Origin: Annona cherimola
Lineage: Eukaryota; Streptophyta; Magnoliopsida; Magnoliales; Annonaceae
Assembly (NCBI GenBank): GCA_030490835.1
Contig: CM059972.1
Location: 43,751,452 to 43,815,451 of the forward strand
Direction of reading: 5' to 3'
DNA length: 64,000 nt
Of the stretch, positions 23,910-35,683 are shown in pieces; positions within the stretch are counted from its first letter, which is position 1; the number at the start of each line of letters is the position of its first letter. A program made the translations under genes and the position numbers. The notes beneath the pieces are model-generated. The model did no database searches. It saw only the letters and a list, made by a program, of their open reading frames with translations, and was not told the DNA's origin.

Positions 23910-24720
23910 TGGTATTGACTTTTGGGCACATTTTCGATGCACTTAACTTAAGCACTTAGTCAATTATTTTTCATAGTCTAAACTATCTAGATTAAAAAAT
24001 ACATAATTTAACACTTCCCATTAAATTGTAATGTCATTCCGAGTTATATATTCTTAATTTAATGAAAATAGCGTAGATGAACATAAACTCTTAATTAAGA
24101 CACCTAATTGGCCCAAAGTTTTCCATTCATTTTTATTTTGGCATAAGGTTTGTGAATTTAAACAGTTTCCATTGATACCATTCGGAATTTTGAAATTCCT
24201 TTCCGAAAAATTTATAAAAATTTATTTCATATTTAATCTTTATAAAATCATAATTTACTCCTCTTTTTCATATAAATCTCAAATGTAACCTTTATGAATT
24301 CCAATTAAGTCCCTTTTTGTCTGTACTTTTTTAAAATTTACCAATCAATCCTTCTTTTCTAAACTTGAAATTTAATCTCACTTTTTAAAATTGTAATTTA
24401 GTCTTTTTGTAAACATAAATATTTTTCTATAACTTTACCTAAATAACATGCACTCTGTACAAGCTTTAAGTGTATAAATTACATTTACTAAGTTTCAAAT
24501 AACATGGGTTTCACATAATATCCCTTAGTATTACAACATGATGTTTTGATATCCAGAGTTTAGAAAGTTTGTTATCCTCAGTAATAAATAGATAATATTT
24601 ATGCATAAGAGCAACTAACAAAAAAATACAAAGGGCCCCAAAAAATATAATAACAATTGTGAAAATGCAAAGTTTTGGCGTGTGATTTCTTGGCAAATTT
24701 TTTTAACAAAACCCTCGTAT
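23910..24720. other. Intergenic, nothing recognised
   Basis: AT- and pyrimidine-rich sequence without a supported gene. The 61-residue ORF at 24511-24696 has no recognisable features. Confidence 0.5.
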
Positions 24721-24725
24721 GTTCA

Positions 24726-27700
24726 TGTAATGCCCCAGATATTAGCAACTATGTAAATAGATGATCGTGTGCATAATATAGTTTAACAATGCACATGATA
24801 ATAAGATTTTGATGAATTAATGGGTTGAAGATGTAAAAGATTGTGCAAATTGTAGCAAATGCAAATGCAAAAAAAATCCAGTTAGTGAGGATTGAAAGGA
24901 TGAATTTTGATAAATGAGTTGGCGGAAGCCCAATATGATTATCACATGTTCCTTAGGTTGTTTTGAACTTGTAAGAACCCTTGATTTGATTAAATGATGA
25001 ATGTTTGATATTTTGACTCTCATGTGAATTTTGAACTAAAAAAAGTAGGGCATTATATGGAGTTAATTCTGGAGTTAATTCATTTGAAAATATGATTATG
25101 TATGGGTGAGATGCCTGGCATATTTGGAATGGATATGGCTAGATGTGGGTGAGATTTGAATGGTAGATTGGATGAATGACAAAAATGGGCCTAGTTTTGT
25201 GGTTAAGCCCAGAATAATTGCAATAATGAAAATGACCAAGGATCATTGATGGGAGCCATGATTTGCATGAGAATGATTTTGTATATTATAAAAAATATGC
25301 TTATGTTACTTTGGCAATGAAATTGAGATAATGACCTTGAAATTAAGTCATTTGGGCTAACGATGAAAATTTGGTAAGAAATGAACTTAATGCTTAAAAT
25401 TTTAGAACGACATAGAACATGATGGCTTCTAGCATGAATAAGATGCATGATGTGTGAGAAAGAATTTTAAAGGTATTAAAGGTAATATATGTGATTTGGG
25501 CAAATGAGACCCGTTATACAGGCAAAACGGCTAAAGAGTTGAATTGATAGGTCAAATTTTGTATGAAATAATATTTTGAGCAAATAGATGATATAAATGT
25601 GATATTATGATAGCAAGATAATGTGCGCAAATAATTCACTTGATGTTGGGAATGTTTTGACATGTTATGACTGTTTATTTTGTGAATGGGTGAAAGTTGT
25701 CGGTAAAGTTTGTGTAGTAAAATGCATATCAAATTTGTGGTGATGTAATTTTAAGCGAAAATTTTATGAAGTGATAATACTTGAAGTTAGGAATCCAACA
25801 CAAAAAGATTAGTCTCAATCGAAGTTGTCTACAAAAAATTATGGGCAAAATGGTGTAATATAGCTAAAAAGGGCCATTTATGGGCCCACTTGGCCCAAAC
25901 TTTGACAACACGGCCCAAGACGTGTTGGTTGTTGTTTTAAACATGGGAGGGGTTTAAACCCTCCATATTTCATACCATTTCTCTCCCTTCTTCTTTCACA
26001 TGCTTCTAGCAGTTAACCCCCATGAAAAACTACTCAAAAGTGCTTGGATTCACCTCATTTTTCATCAAGGAAGCTTCTTGGATCAAGGAGAGAGCTTGGA
26101 GCTTAGAGAACTTAAAGATTTTTAGGTAAAATTTAATTTGAGGTAAGTAGGTTGTTTTCTTTTGAATTAAAGTGTGGATTTGGGCTCGAATCATGTTGTT
26201 TTGTGATTGTTTGAGGGCACTGTATTTGTTTTTGTGATTTGATGAATTATTGAGAGATGAGGCTTGTGTAGAGATTGTAGAAAGTTTGAATTTGGAGATT
26301 TTGATGAAAATACATGTAATGGGAAGAATGAAAGAGTTTAGAAATGGTTTTATATGATATTATTATGTATTAGGTGGAATCCAATGAATTTTGAGTGAGT
26401 TCGATTGAATTTTCATATGTTGCATACAAGGTGTTCGTTGAAATGTCCAAGTGAAACTTAATGCCTAGAAACCATGTATAAATGAATGTGTAAAACTTTA
26501 ATCATGTGAATAATATGTTGCAATGCTTAGGGCATATGTGATGTTTAATTATTTGAAATAGAACTTATAATAGCTTGATGAATATGAGTTGTATGGATTG
26601 AAAGAGGACTTGAACTTTGTACTTGAGGATATTGTTGGATATTTGTTGGAATTTGATGGAAATGCATGTAAGGATCAAATTGAAGTATTTAAAAGTGATT
26701 TTGTATGATATTATTATGTGTTGGGTAGAATCCTATGGATTCTAAGTGAGTTTAGTTTGATTTTTATATATTGCCTATAAGATGTTTGTTGAAATGCCCA
26801 AGTAAGGCTTAATGCCTACAAACCATGTATAAATGTATGTGTAGAACTTTAATGATGTGAATAATGTGCTGCAAATGCTTGGGGACATATGTAATGTTGA
26901 ATTTTTTTTTGGAATGGAAGTTGTGACGGGCTTGATGAATATGGGTTGTATGAATTGAAATGGGGCTTGAACTTTGTGCTCGAAGATATTGTTGGATGTT
27001 TGCTGGAATTTGTGATGAATTGACATGTACTTGGATGGATTCCAAGATGGTTTGGTATGTGCTTTTGCATATAAATGTAGATTTGATGAATTAGGGCTAG
27101 GCCCTTTGAAAATGGGTTGGTATTGTTAGCTATGTGTTTGCAAATGGTTTTAATAAACCATGGTGCGTGATTCTAAATGAGCATGAGACATGATTTTAGC
27201 ATGAGCATGATACATATGATATGAGTGATGTATATGCATAGTTTACATAAGATTGTTCATGGCGCTTTATTGACATGAGGATAGGGTTATTCATAGCCCT
27301 TAATGGACATGAGGTTAGTTTGCTTCATATGTATATTCGTTGCATGACATGACTGTGTGGGGCTAGTGATAGCTTAGATTTTGCATTGCATGTGATGGCA
27401 TGACATTCATGATAGGTTTGACATGAATTTGTTGTTGATTTTATCGAATGCACCTACTTACTGAGTTTGCTTGACTCACGTGTTTGTTTTCGATGTTTTA
27501 GCAAGATGACATTGAAAGTGCCTAGTTGTGAGCCTGAGTTAGGTCATATTGATACTTAACTAAGGTAGATTGTGGTAGGTGTAAGTTATAGAGTTCTGAA
27601 TTGTAGTATTTGAGATTGATTTAAATGTGAGACATTTATATATGATAAGTAATGAGTTGTATATTATATACTAAGATGTGATTCATGGATGTATGGCTGG

Positions 27701-27966
27701 TTGAGGCCTTATTAATGTATTTGTGAATTGTAAATGTATATTTTACCTCTACTATGATGCGAATGATGAAAATAATCATAGTTTAATTGGTTTTGATACC
27801 ATATATCTAATTAATGAATTAGTTGTGGATATCTAGGGTAGCCACATGTGGATTTTTATGTAAATGTGTTCATTTATTTTTGAAATTATAACAGATTCTG
27901 AGGAGATGATACCGAATCTTTATCATAGTGACCCCCGTCCGTGGTGGTGGCTGGCGAGACGCTACA
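24726..27966 (+). mobile_element. Solo LTR, 3.24 kb
   Basis: TGTAATGCCCCAG...GACGCTACA, flanked by gttca (24721-24725) and gttta (27967-27971), 4 of 5 matching. Orientation is inferred from an R/U5-like stretch near 26040-26150 (aggagagagcttgg, then gaggtaagtagg) and from similarity to the reverse complement of the 40410-42243 LTR around 27450-27540. It contains a 352-bp tandem duplication. Many small ORFs on both strands have no product. Confidence 0.75.
26303..27011. repeat. Tandem duplication, ~352-bp unit, two copies
   Basis: Unit one starts gatgaaaatacatgtaa at 26303 and unit two starts gatggaaatgcatgtaa at 26655. Shared blocks include tatgatattattatgt, cttaatgcctA and aaccatgtataaatg. 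The start of a third unit is visible at about 27012 (gatgaattgacatgta). It lies within a solo LTR. Confidence 0.8.
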
Positions 27967-28918
27967 GTTTAGATGTCGAAAAATCCAATAACTAGCAAAA
28001 AATTAAACACATATGTGAAATTTGATGATTTGAGAAATATTAGTGAAGAATAATGTAGAGTAATACCATCGCAACTAGTCAACGAATTTAAGATGTGCAA
28101 CCCAACAGAAGTTTCATAGCAATAATCATACAACTAAATTCAAATGCCTTAGCAGCCACATCTAGGGGTGTTAACATATTGAGTTGAACGAGTTGAGAGC
28201 TAATCCTAGTCCTAACCCATTTAAAATATCTCAACCCTAATCTATTTATTAACTATTTAAAAATTTTCAACCCTAACCCATTTAAAACACGGGTAGACGG
28301 GTTGTTGACAAGATTGTTTATGCCAAGATGTATAGATGCAATGAGATTATAATGAAGTTAATGTTATAAGCATTAGCAATAAATTAATCAAACCTACATC
28401 TCACGCCACGAAACTCTAATAATAAGCAAAATACAAATATACTTGTTTGGTGACAGTCGGATGGCAACAATGACGATGGAGAGACTTTGGTAGCTGGAGA
28501 CAAATCTAAAGGGATAAAAAAAGAGTAGGAGCCTTATTAGGAGATAAATTAGAAGGGGGAGAGAGGGGGAAGGAGGGAGGAGAAGGTCATAACTTACTAA
28601 GAGCCTGTAAGGAGGAGATCGGATAGAACAGCCGGACGATGGAGAGAGCTGATGGAGAGGGATGAATCAACAACAGGATGGGAGATGCAAGAGGGAGGAG
28701 ATGATGACACGGGGAGGGCGTGATACAGACTAGGGAAAATGAGAGAAGCTTGAGTGGAGGAGGAACTACAGTAGGGAAGAAAGAGGAAGGACGACATGAC
28801 CACACAGAGCGCATCTTAGCAACTGGCAAAGGAAAGCGAGACGAACTGTGATGGGAGACAAAGAAATGGAAGACGTGACTGGCTGCAACTAAGAGAAAGG
28901 AAGGGTTTTGCAGGCGTG

Positions 28919-31134
28919 TGATAATTGGAAATTAATAATATATTTTACGGGCATTTTATACCAATTTTGTGGGTAATTAATTAAGTTTAATATGAAATTT
29001 TCTCTCAAATGTGGTTTTACAATATTTGGGTATTAAATATCAATTTCAAGTTATTTAAATAATTTTTGTGATCTTTTGGCTTGAAATTATATTTTTTTTT
29101 ATTTGTTGCCACAAAATCAATTGTGATTAGTATATTTTATTAACGTGTTGCAACAATTGGCATTTAAATATTTTTTATCACCTACTTATTAATTTGCTAG
29201 GCAAATAATTTGGTTTAAATATATTTTGTTTGCAGGTTTGCAAATTTTCAAGTGGACCCCAAAATCTGGACCATTGATTTCTTATGCATCCAACTGCCGT
29301 CCAAATCACCAAAATTAAGGGGCTTTACAGTGGGGTCCACCATAAAAAATCAGCAATCCAGAAAATACCCAATAGCCATCCATTAATCTCAACTGATTTT
29401 AGCGGTCCATCTGTCTAGGTCGTCCATTTAATACAAACAATTCCCAGCTGTCCATCTCATGTAGATCACGTCCAATCAACGGCCTGAAATTAAACACCAA
29501 CCCATACGGACCGTCCAATTTTTCATGCGGTCAAGCCATCACATCCAAACTGTCCAAAGGAATTGAAAAATCAACGTTGTCCATGTTTGTGTGCCTTCAT
29601 CAACATCCAGGATCGGGCCAACAAAAATTCATGCATCTTAGTCGTCCATCTATTCAAATCAGCAGCTTAATTGTATTCTTAATTTCAGCCGCCCAAGCTC
29701 AATCCAGCAATTTAATCCTAACCGTTCAGTTCAACCCTTCAGATGAACGTCCAAGCAGCAGATCTACACTGTCCAATTACTATAAAGCTGTCCATCGCCT
29801 TTAATACAAGAAATCCCAGCCGTCCTTTCATCATGTTGTCCAGATGCCTCCACTGCCTAGATCACTCCACCGCATCGTCCATCAGCCCATCTTAGCCGTC
29901 CAAATTATAATTTTCAATGGCTGAAAATCATGTTCAAAAATCATCGTCCAATTTTTGACAAGCTGTCCACCGTTTAAAAAAATTATACTCCAGCAACTAA
30001 TTCCAGTCGTCTAATTTAGCAATCCCAATTTTTAGTCATTAAAAAATTCAGCCACCGCCCAATTAATCCAAGCGATTATTTTGCCCAGGAAATATCCCAG
30101 CCACCCATTCCCATTAACGCAATCCAACTAATTCACGTAGGTGGTTGTAAAGCAATTTGAATTGTGCTAGATGGACCGGGGCCCACCCAAAGCAATGAAG
30201 GTGCGCGGAGGTTGGACAGCTATAAAAGGGGCACGATAGATTTGAGAAGGGGGAGATTCCAGCGAGCAGCAACAGAGAGAGCAAGGAAGTGGAGAGCACG
30301 GGCAAGAGGCGGACCGGCGAGTTGCGTAGAGAGGCCGACACATCATCGGGAGTTTCAAACCAATAAGATTTTCTATCTTTTCCCTTTTAAATTTTTATTA
30401 TCTTGTTTAAGATGGATTTGGATGTTAATTTTATTTTGGACTTAAACATGTTTGACTAAATCCTAAGTCTAGGGTTTAGGATGTAGCATGCGTACAATGT
30501 AGTGTGGTGTGGGTTTTTAATTTATTTATGATGGATATTGCTGTTAATTAAATATCTTATGATTTTTAATGCTTTCTTTGTACACAGGCCCGTACTTTTG
30601 CATGATTCCATATATTAGGTGATGGAATCAAGAGGTGAAAATCTAATATACAATAATCAAGATATTAAACCTGGAAATCTAAGACCATGAGAATAGGCAT
30701 GATGACCTTGAGGAATTCCATGAACAAACCACAGAACTTAATGAATTTTAATTAACTTAATCCCATTAGAATAGGTGGTTAAGAAAATTAGGTACGCCTT
30801 GTAGGTTTTGAGAGAAGGTGCAAGGATAAATTAGGGTTTGTTCTCCTTTAACAAATAATATCCAAATTAAATAATTATACTGCTACCCGTTGCAAAAGAC
30901 GCATGTGAAATCTTAAACCCTAGGTAATTGCACTCTTGTTCTCTACCCGTTCTAGTTTTCAATTTTCTATTTTTTTTCATTTTATTTGCTATATTCTCTT
31001 CCCACTTTTCTGTTCGATTTTATATTTGACAAGAAAGCGTTTAAAAGCAAAGTTTATAGTCCCGAATTCCCTGTAAATCGATAATTTATATACTACGATC
31101 TACGACCCGTGCACTTGCGGTGATATTGCGAACA
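28919..31134 (+). repeat. 5' LTR of the 28919-37897 element
   Basis: 2216 bp, TGATAATTGG...GCGAACA. The paired 3' LTR is 2214 bp and aligns throughout, with scattered substitutions, a deletion of about 30 bases in the 3' copy (around 29343-29373 here) and GA-tract growth in the 3' copy. The U3 part has a striking density of GTCCA motifs. A TATA box is at 30221. Confidence 0.9.
30221..30227 (+). promoter_or_regulatory. TATA box of the 5' LTR
   Basis: TATAAAA in gttggacagc-TATAAAA-gggg, mid-LTR. The 3' LTR has TGTAAAA at the equivalent site (36956-36962), so only the 5' LTR keeps the consensus. Confidence 0.5.
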
Positions 31135-31141
31135 AGTATTT

Positions 31142-31159
31142 TGGCGCCGTTGCCGAGGA
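31142..31159 (+). other. Primer-binding site, tRNA-Asp type, one mismatch
   Basis: TGGCGCCGTTGCCGAGGA differs by one base from the complement of the tRNA-Asp 3' end (GGGGA expected where GAGGA is seen). It starts 7 bases after the LTR end. Confidence 0.85.
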
Positions 31160-31500
31160 ATTCGGTGTTACTTTAAATTTTATTTTTAGATACTTTCTTT
31201 GTTCTTTTCTTTTTCTATTATTTTTTTATTTTTATCTTGTCTTTTTTTCTTTTTCTGTCTTTTATCCCCATCTATTTTTATTTTATTTTATTATTTTTAT
31301 TTGTATTTTATTTTATTTCTTCTTTTCCAACTCTCGTTCTTATCTTTTCTGAACTAGCTAGTTAATCTTTGTATGTACCCATATACTCGAAGCTTTGCAA
31401 AAACAACTAGCTGAAAAATTTTGTTTCTGACGTTGAGATTGAACGTTCTTTTAGGAGAAGAATTCATGAGTACAAGCAGCAGCAATCTTCTCAAGACACC

Positions 31501-33647
31501 ATGGCTAAACGCAACAATCCAAACCTACCACATCAAGAGCAGGAGGAAGACCAAGCCGAGAACATCGCTCCTCCAAGAAGGGTAACTCTTACTAATCGGA
31601 ATCGCCTGAACCCTCGAGGATTTTGATCATGCATAGTTGAACTAGAAATTGATGCAAGAAGCTTTGAACTCAATCCCGAGCTTATTTGGATGGTCCAACA
31701 GGACCAATTTGCAGGACTACCCTCTGAAAACCCGACCATACACATCACTAAGTTCCTGCAGCTGTGCAACACAATCAGGGTACAAAATATCCCACGTGTG
31801 GTAATCCGCCTTCAGCTTTTCCCATTTTCTCTTCATGACAGGGTAAGTGAGTGGTTCTATTCTATGTCGCCCGATACTTTCAATACATGGGATGAGCTCT
31901 TTACTGCTTTTCTGGAGAAATTCTTTCCACCTACTAAAACCAAGAAAGTTTAGGACAAAATCCATCAGTTCGTCCAAAAAGATGGCGAAACTCTATACAA
32001 TGCATGGGAGAGAATGAAAGATTTGTAACGCAAGTGTCCACATCATGGCATCTCGCAAGGTGACATTATTGAAAATTTCTTCAATAGACTCGATCGACCT
32101 AGCCGAAGCACCGTCAATTCAGTCACTGGTGGCCAATTCATGCGACTTACTAACGAGGAGACTTTCGAGCTCCTCGATGATTTAGCTCTTTATGATTCTC
32201 AACATAGCGGCATAAGAGGACCCTCTCGGCTAGGTAATGTATATGACATCGAATCCATAAATTCACTTCATGTTAAACTTGATCAACTTTTGCAGCAAAA
32301 GAAGCAAGAACCCACGGATCAGAATGCATCTTCTTGTTGACAAATTTCATGTGAGATCTATGGAGCTTCACACTACACGTATGAGTGTAGTTTTGCTATC
32401 CAAGACACCCGAAGCGAGCAGGTCAATGCATTCAACAACCAGTATGATACTCGCACTTATGGTAACCCTTACTCGAATACCTACAACCCTGGATGGAGGA
32501 ACCACCCCAATTTCTCTTGGGTAAACCAGTCAAATACCCAAAACAATGCTCAAAATAATAAGCCATCCGGTTTCCCAAGAAGACCACTGAACCCTCCCTC
32601 ATACCAAACTAAGCCCGAGCTACCTGCACCACCTCAAGCACAATCCTCTAATCCTTTAATTGACAAACTACTTGAAGAAATGAGCCAAATGAAAACCCAT
32701 ATTAAACTGCTTGAGAATCAAATTGCCCAACATGTCACTACCTCATCCCATAGAGACCAAGGCAAACTCCCTAGCCAACTTGAAGTAAACCCTAGGGAAC
32801 AGTGCAGGCAGTTACCTTGCGGAGTGGAAAGCAGTTTGACCCATCTCAACCACCTCAAATTGATATTGAAAAGGAAGCCGAGCAGGAACAGAAGCAAGAA
32901 GAGGAGCCACAATCCCAACCAGTGGTGGAGAAGCCGTATGTCTCACTACCTCCTTACAAGCCTCCTCTTCCCTTCCCACAAAGGCAAAGACAGGCAAAAT
33001 TTCCAAAGCAGTTCGAGAAAGTTATTTCAACACTCAAGAACCTATCAATCAGCGTGCCATTTCTAGACATGATCTCTCAGATGCCAGCTTATGCAAAATT
33101 CCTAAAGGAGATGTTGTCCAACAAAAGAAAGCTCGAGGAGCACGGAACCATTGCACTGATTGAGGAGTGCAGCGCCATCTTGCAGAATAAGCTACCTGAA
33201 AAGCTAAAAGATTCTGGGAGCTTTTCTATTCCTTGTGCTCTTGGGAATTTCCAAATTAGCAAGGCGTTATGTGATCTCGGAGCAAGTGTAAGTCTGATCC
33301 CTCTCTCCATCTGTAAAAAGCTAAACATCGGCAATCCAAAACCAACTTCTATGTCTCTCCAACTGGCCAATCGATCAATCAAATTCTCAATTGGCATTCT
33401 TGAAGACAATCCCTTGAAAGTTGGCAACCTCTTCATCCCAGTCGACTTTGTAGTCCTCGACATGGAGGAGGACCACCAAATTTCAATCATTCTTGGACAA
33501 CTTTTTCTAGCCACTGCTGGAGCCATTATAGACGTCAAGAATGGTCAACTTTCTCTGACAGTTGGAGATGAAAATATGAAATTCAACCTCTTCTCAGCCA
33601 TAAAAAGCCCTCTCTCGATAACTCTTATTTACGGGTTGGCATGGTAA
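31501..33647 (+). pseudogene. Athila-type gag and retropepsin, broken
   Basis: Starts MAKRNNPN at 31501; other starts are possible. The Gag core (FPFSLHDRVSEWFYSM, TWDELFTAFLEKFFPP) is interrupted by in-frame stops at 31624, 31951, 32026 and 32338, followed by an Asn/Gln/Pro-rich segment and a probable coiled coil near 32660-32730. A frame change occurs near 32800. From 32802 the frame is open: an acidic linker, then ISQMPAYAKFLKEM (about 33072-33113), then the aspartic protease motif CDLGASVSLIPLSI near 33270, ending with a stop at 33645-33647. The protease keeps D-x-G-A-S, so the active-site triplet is D-L-G rather than D-T/S-G. No polymerase follows. Confidence 0.85.
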
Positions 33648-35683
33648 ATGAGTCAACAGACAAAGAAATTTCAAGTAACCTAGCTCAGACGTACACAAGT
33701 AAAGGAGAAGCTGCGGAAGACTTGAATCAACAAGTTGTTAAATCTGTGGCAACATCTAAAAGCGGGAGATCAAAATGACTAAAATCTGATGAACAAAAGA
33801 GAAAAGCTGACAAACTGGTATCATTTTTTAAAACTAATTGCAGTGATTCATTGGCAGGAAAAGTTCTAAAGCAAGTATGGAGGCCAATTCAAAGAATGAC
33901 GAATGCGAGAAAATCTGGAGGCAAGAAAAAGAATCAGGAAAATGAGAAAGTTGGAGTTGGTTGACATAAGATGATCAAACTGAAGTCACGCTGACGACTT
34001 TAAACCAAGCGCTTCTCGGGAGGCAATCCGAACTTTTCCTTTTTCTTTCAAGGAAGTTTTAGTTTTAGTTTTCCTTTTAGTTTTTTTATTTTAGAATTTT
34101 GATACTTTTTAATTTGGAGTTTTATTGGTTACTTTTCAAAGCTTACTTGGAAGGAAGTACCATGGAATGAAATTTTGGTTCAACTAGCCAAAACAGGGAA
34201 GTTAACATCTCACATTTTTTTTACAATTACTCCCTTTATTTTGATGACATGATTTACATTGATACAATGTCAATTTCAAGTGTGGGGGTGAATGCAAATT
34301 GCATTAATTTTCTCTAAATATTTTTTTCACTACCCTGATGATTATATTTTTATCATGATTATAATTTTTGTGACATTGTAAAAAAATTCAAAAAAATTTG
34401 AAAATTTTGGGTAATTCTTGTATAAATTGTGATATTAGATTGATTGAGACCTCATTTTGAACTCTTGTATGACTTATAAGCAAACCATACTTAGAATTTA
34501 AAAATCTTTAGGTTAGAAAAATTATTGAACCCTAATGAGATGTTAAATTTGTTTTTGAACATATACTTGTTGAAAATACTTAGATTTTTATCATGAATCA
34601 CTTGATGAAACTGATATACCTAGGAACCGATCTTGTTTTATTTCAAAATCAGAGTAATCCTCTCTAATTTATCAAAGTTTTTTATAATACACACAATTGT
34701 CATTTGAGAAGGTAGTTTTTTTCATATACATGAAAAATTTTATTCTAGTTGAAAAAAATTTCAAAGCCAAAACTCCATTTAACCAATTCATGGACATAAT
34801 TAAGGCATTTTTTTCATGATGGGCCTATCTTTCAAAGTATAACAGTTGTTTACCCCCATTGAGCCTGGACTTAAATTTTTCCTAAACCTCAATTCTCACT
34901 TCGTTGAACCAACTTTGAAATTGAATACTGAGCTGAAAAATGAAATGGGAATAAGGTTCGATCTCCTGACTGTGCAAATAATGAAAATGACTTCCTAAAT
35001 ATCCTGAAAAATGGTGAGGAAAATTTTTGCCAGACTTGGTTAAAAAAAAGAAAAAAACAACAACTACTAAACCAAGGGTAAGAACAGGCTTGAAAAAGAA
35101 TGAAAACATTAAGTGTGGGGGTAGCATTATTTCCTGTTGTAAAATGAAGCTGAAGTCATGTGGAGACAGTTCAATTTTTTTGAAAACGTTTGAAATTTTA
35201 TTTCTTGTGCCAAACCTAACTGTTGTCCTACTAAGCCCTTATGATCCTATGAATTGGCTAATTGAGTTGGTAGAGAAAAGTTAAATGTAAAAATTTGATG
35301 AGATGTATATGAGGTAACTTGACTGATATTTTCTACATTACTACCATTATTTGAATTATCAAATGTGTGAATTGAATAACCAAACAAATGGGGAAGATAT
35401 CTGATAATTGAGAGTTTATTGCGGGAGTTTTTGAACTCTTAATGATTGAAATCAAAGTAGGCGACAGGGTGTACAGTATTAGTCATGTGAGAAGGGACTG
35501 TTAACTAAGATTTTCAAAGAGTGTCATGTTTCAAAATTTTTAGTTTAATACTCTCATTAATTTTTGATGGTTGGCTAAACATTTATTTTTAGTTTTTGCT
35601 CAAAGTTTTGAAATTTTGCAATCCGTTATTGAATTCCTTTGTATTTGCTTGAGGATAAGCAAAAGTTCAAGTGTGGAGGTATT
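33648..35683 (+). other. 3' noncoding region of the 28919-37897 element
   Basis: Holds the family stem-loop (GCGCTTCTCGGGAGGCAATC near 34009), two AAGTGTGG(G/A)G-type purine blocks (about 34278 and 35110) and the terminal tract caAGTGTGGAGGtatt before the LTR at 35684. The single copy of the CCTCACCAT...TCAGG motif lies at 34994-35019 on the opposite strand. Short ORFs here are not supported. Confidence 0.65.
34009..34032 (+). other. Conserved stem-loop, second copy
   Basis: GCGCTTCTCGGGAGGCAATC then CGAAC. The loop AGGCAA is identical to the copy at 3673. The stem pairs TCGGG with TCCGA, one G-U, with a T-A to C-G exchange relative to the first copy. Confidence 0.6.

Noticed and set aside
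28587..28829. ORFs in the purine-rich left half of the split hAT-like element
   Set aside because: Low-complexity Ser/Pro/Leu translation on the pyrimidine strand, with no transposase motif.
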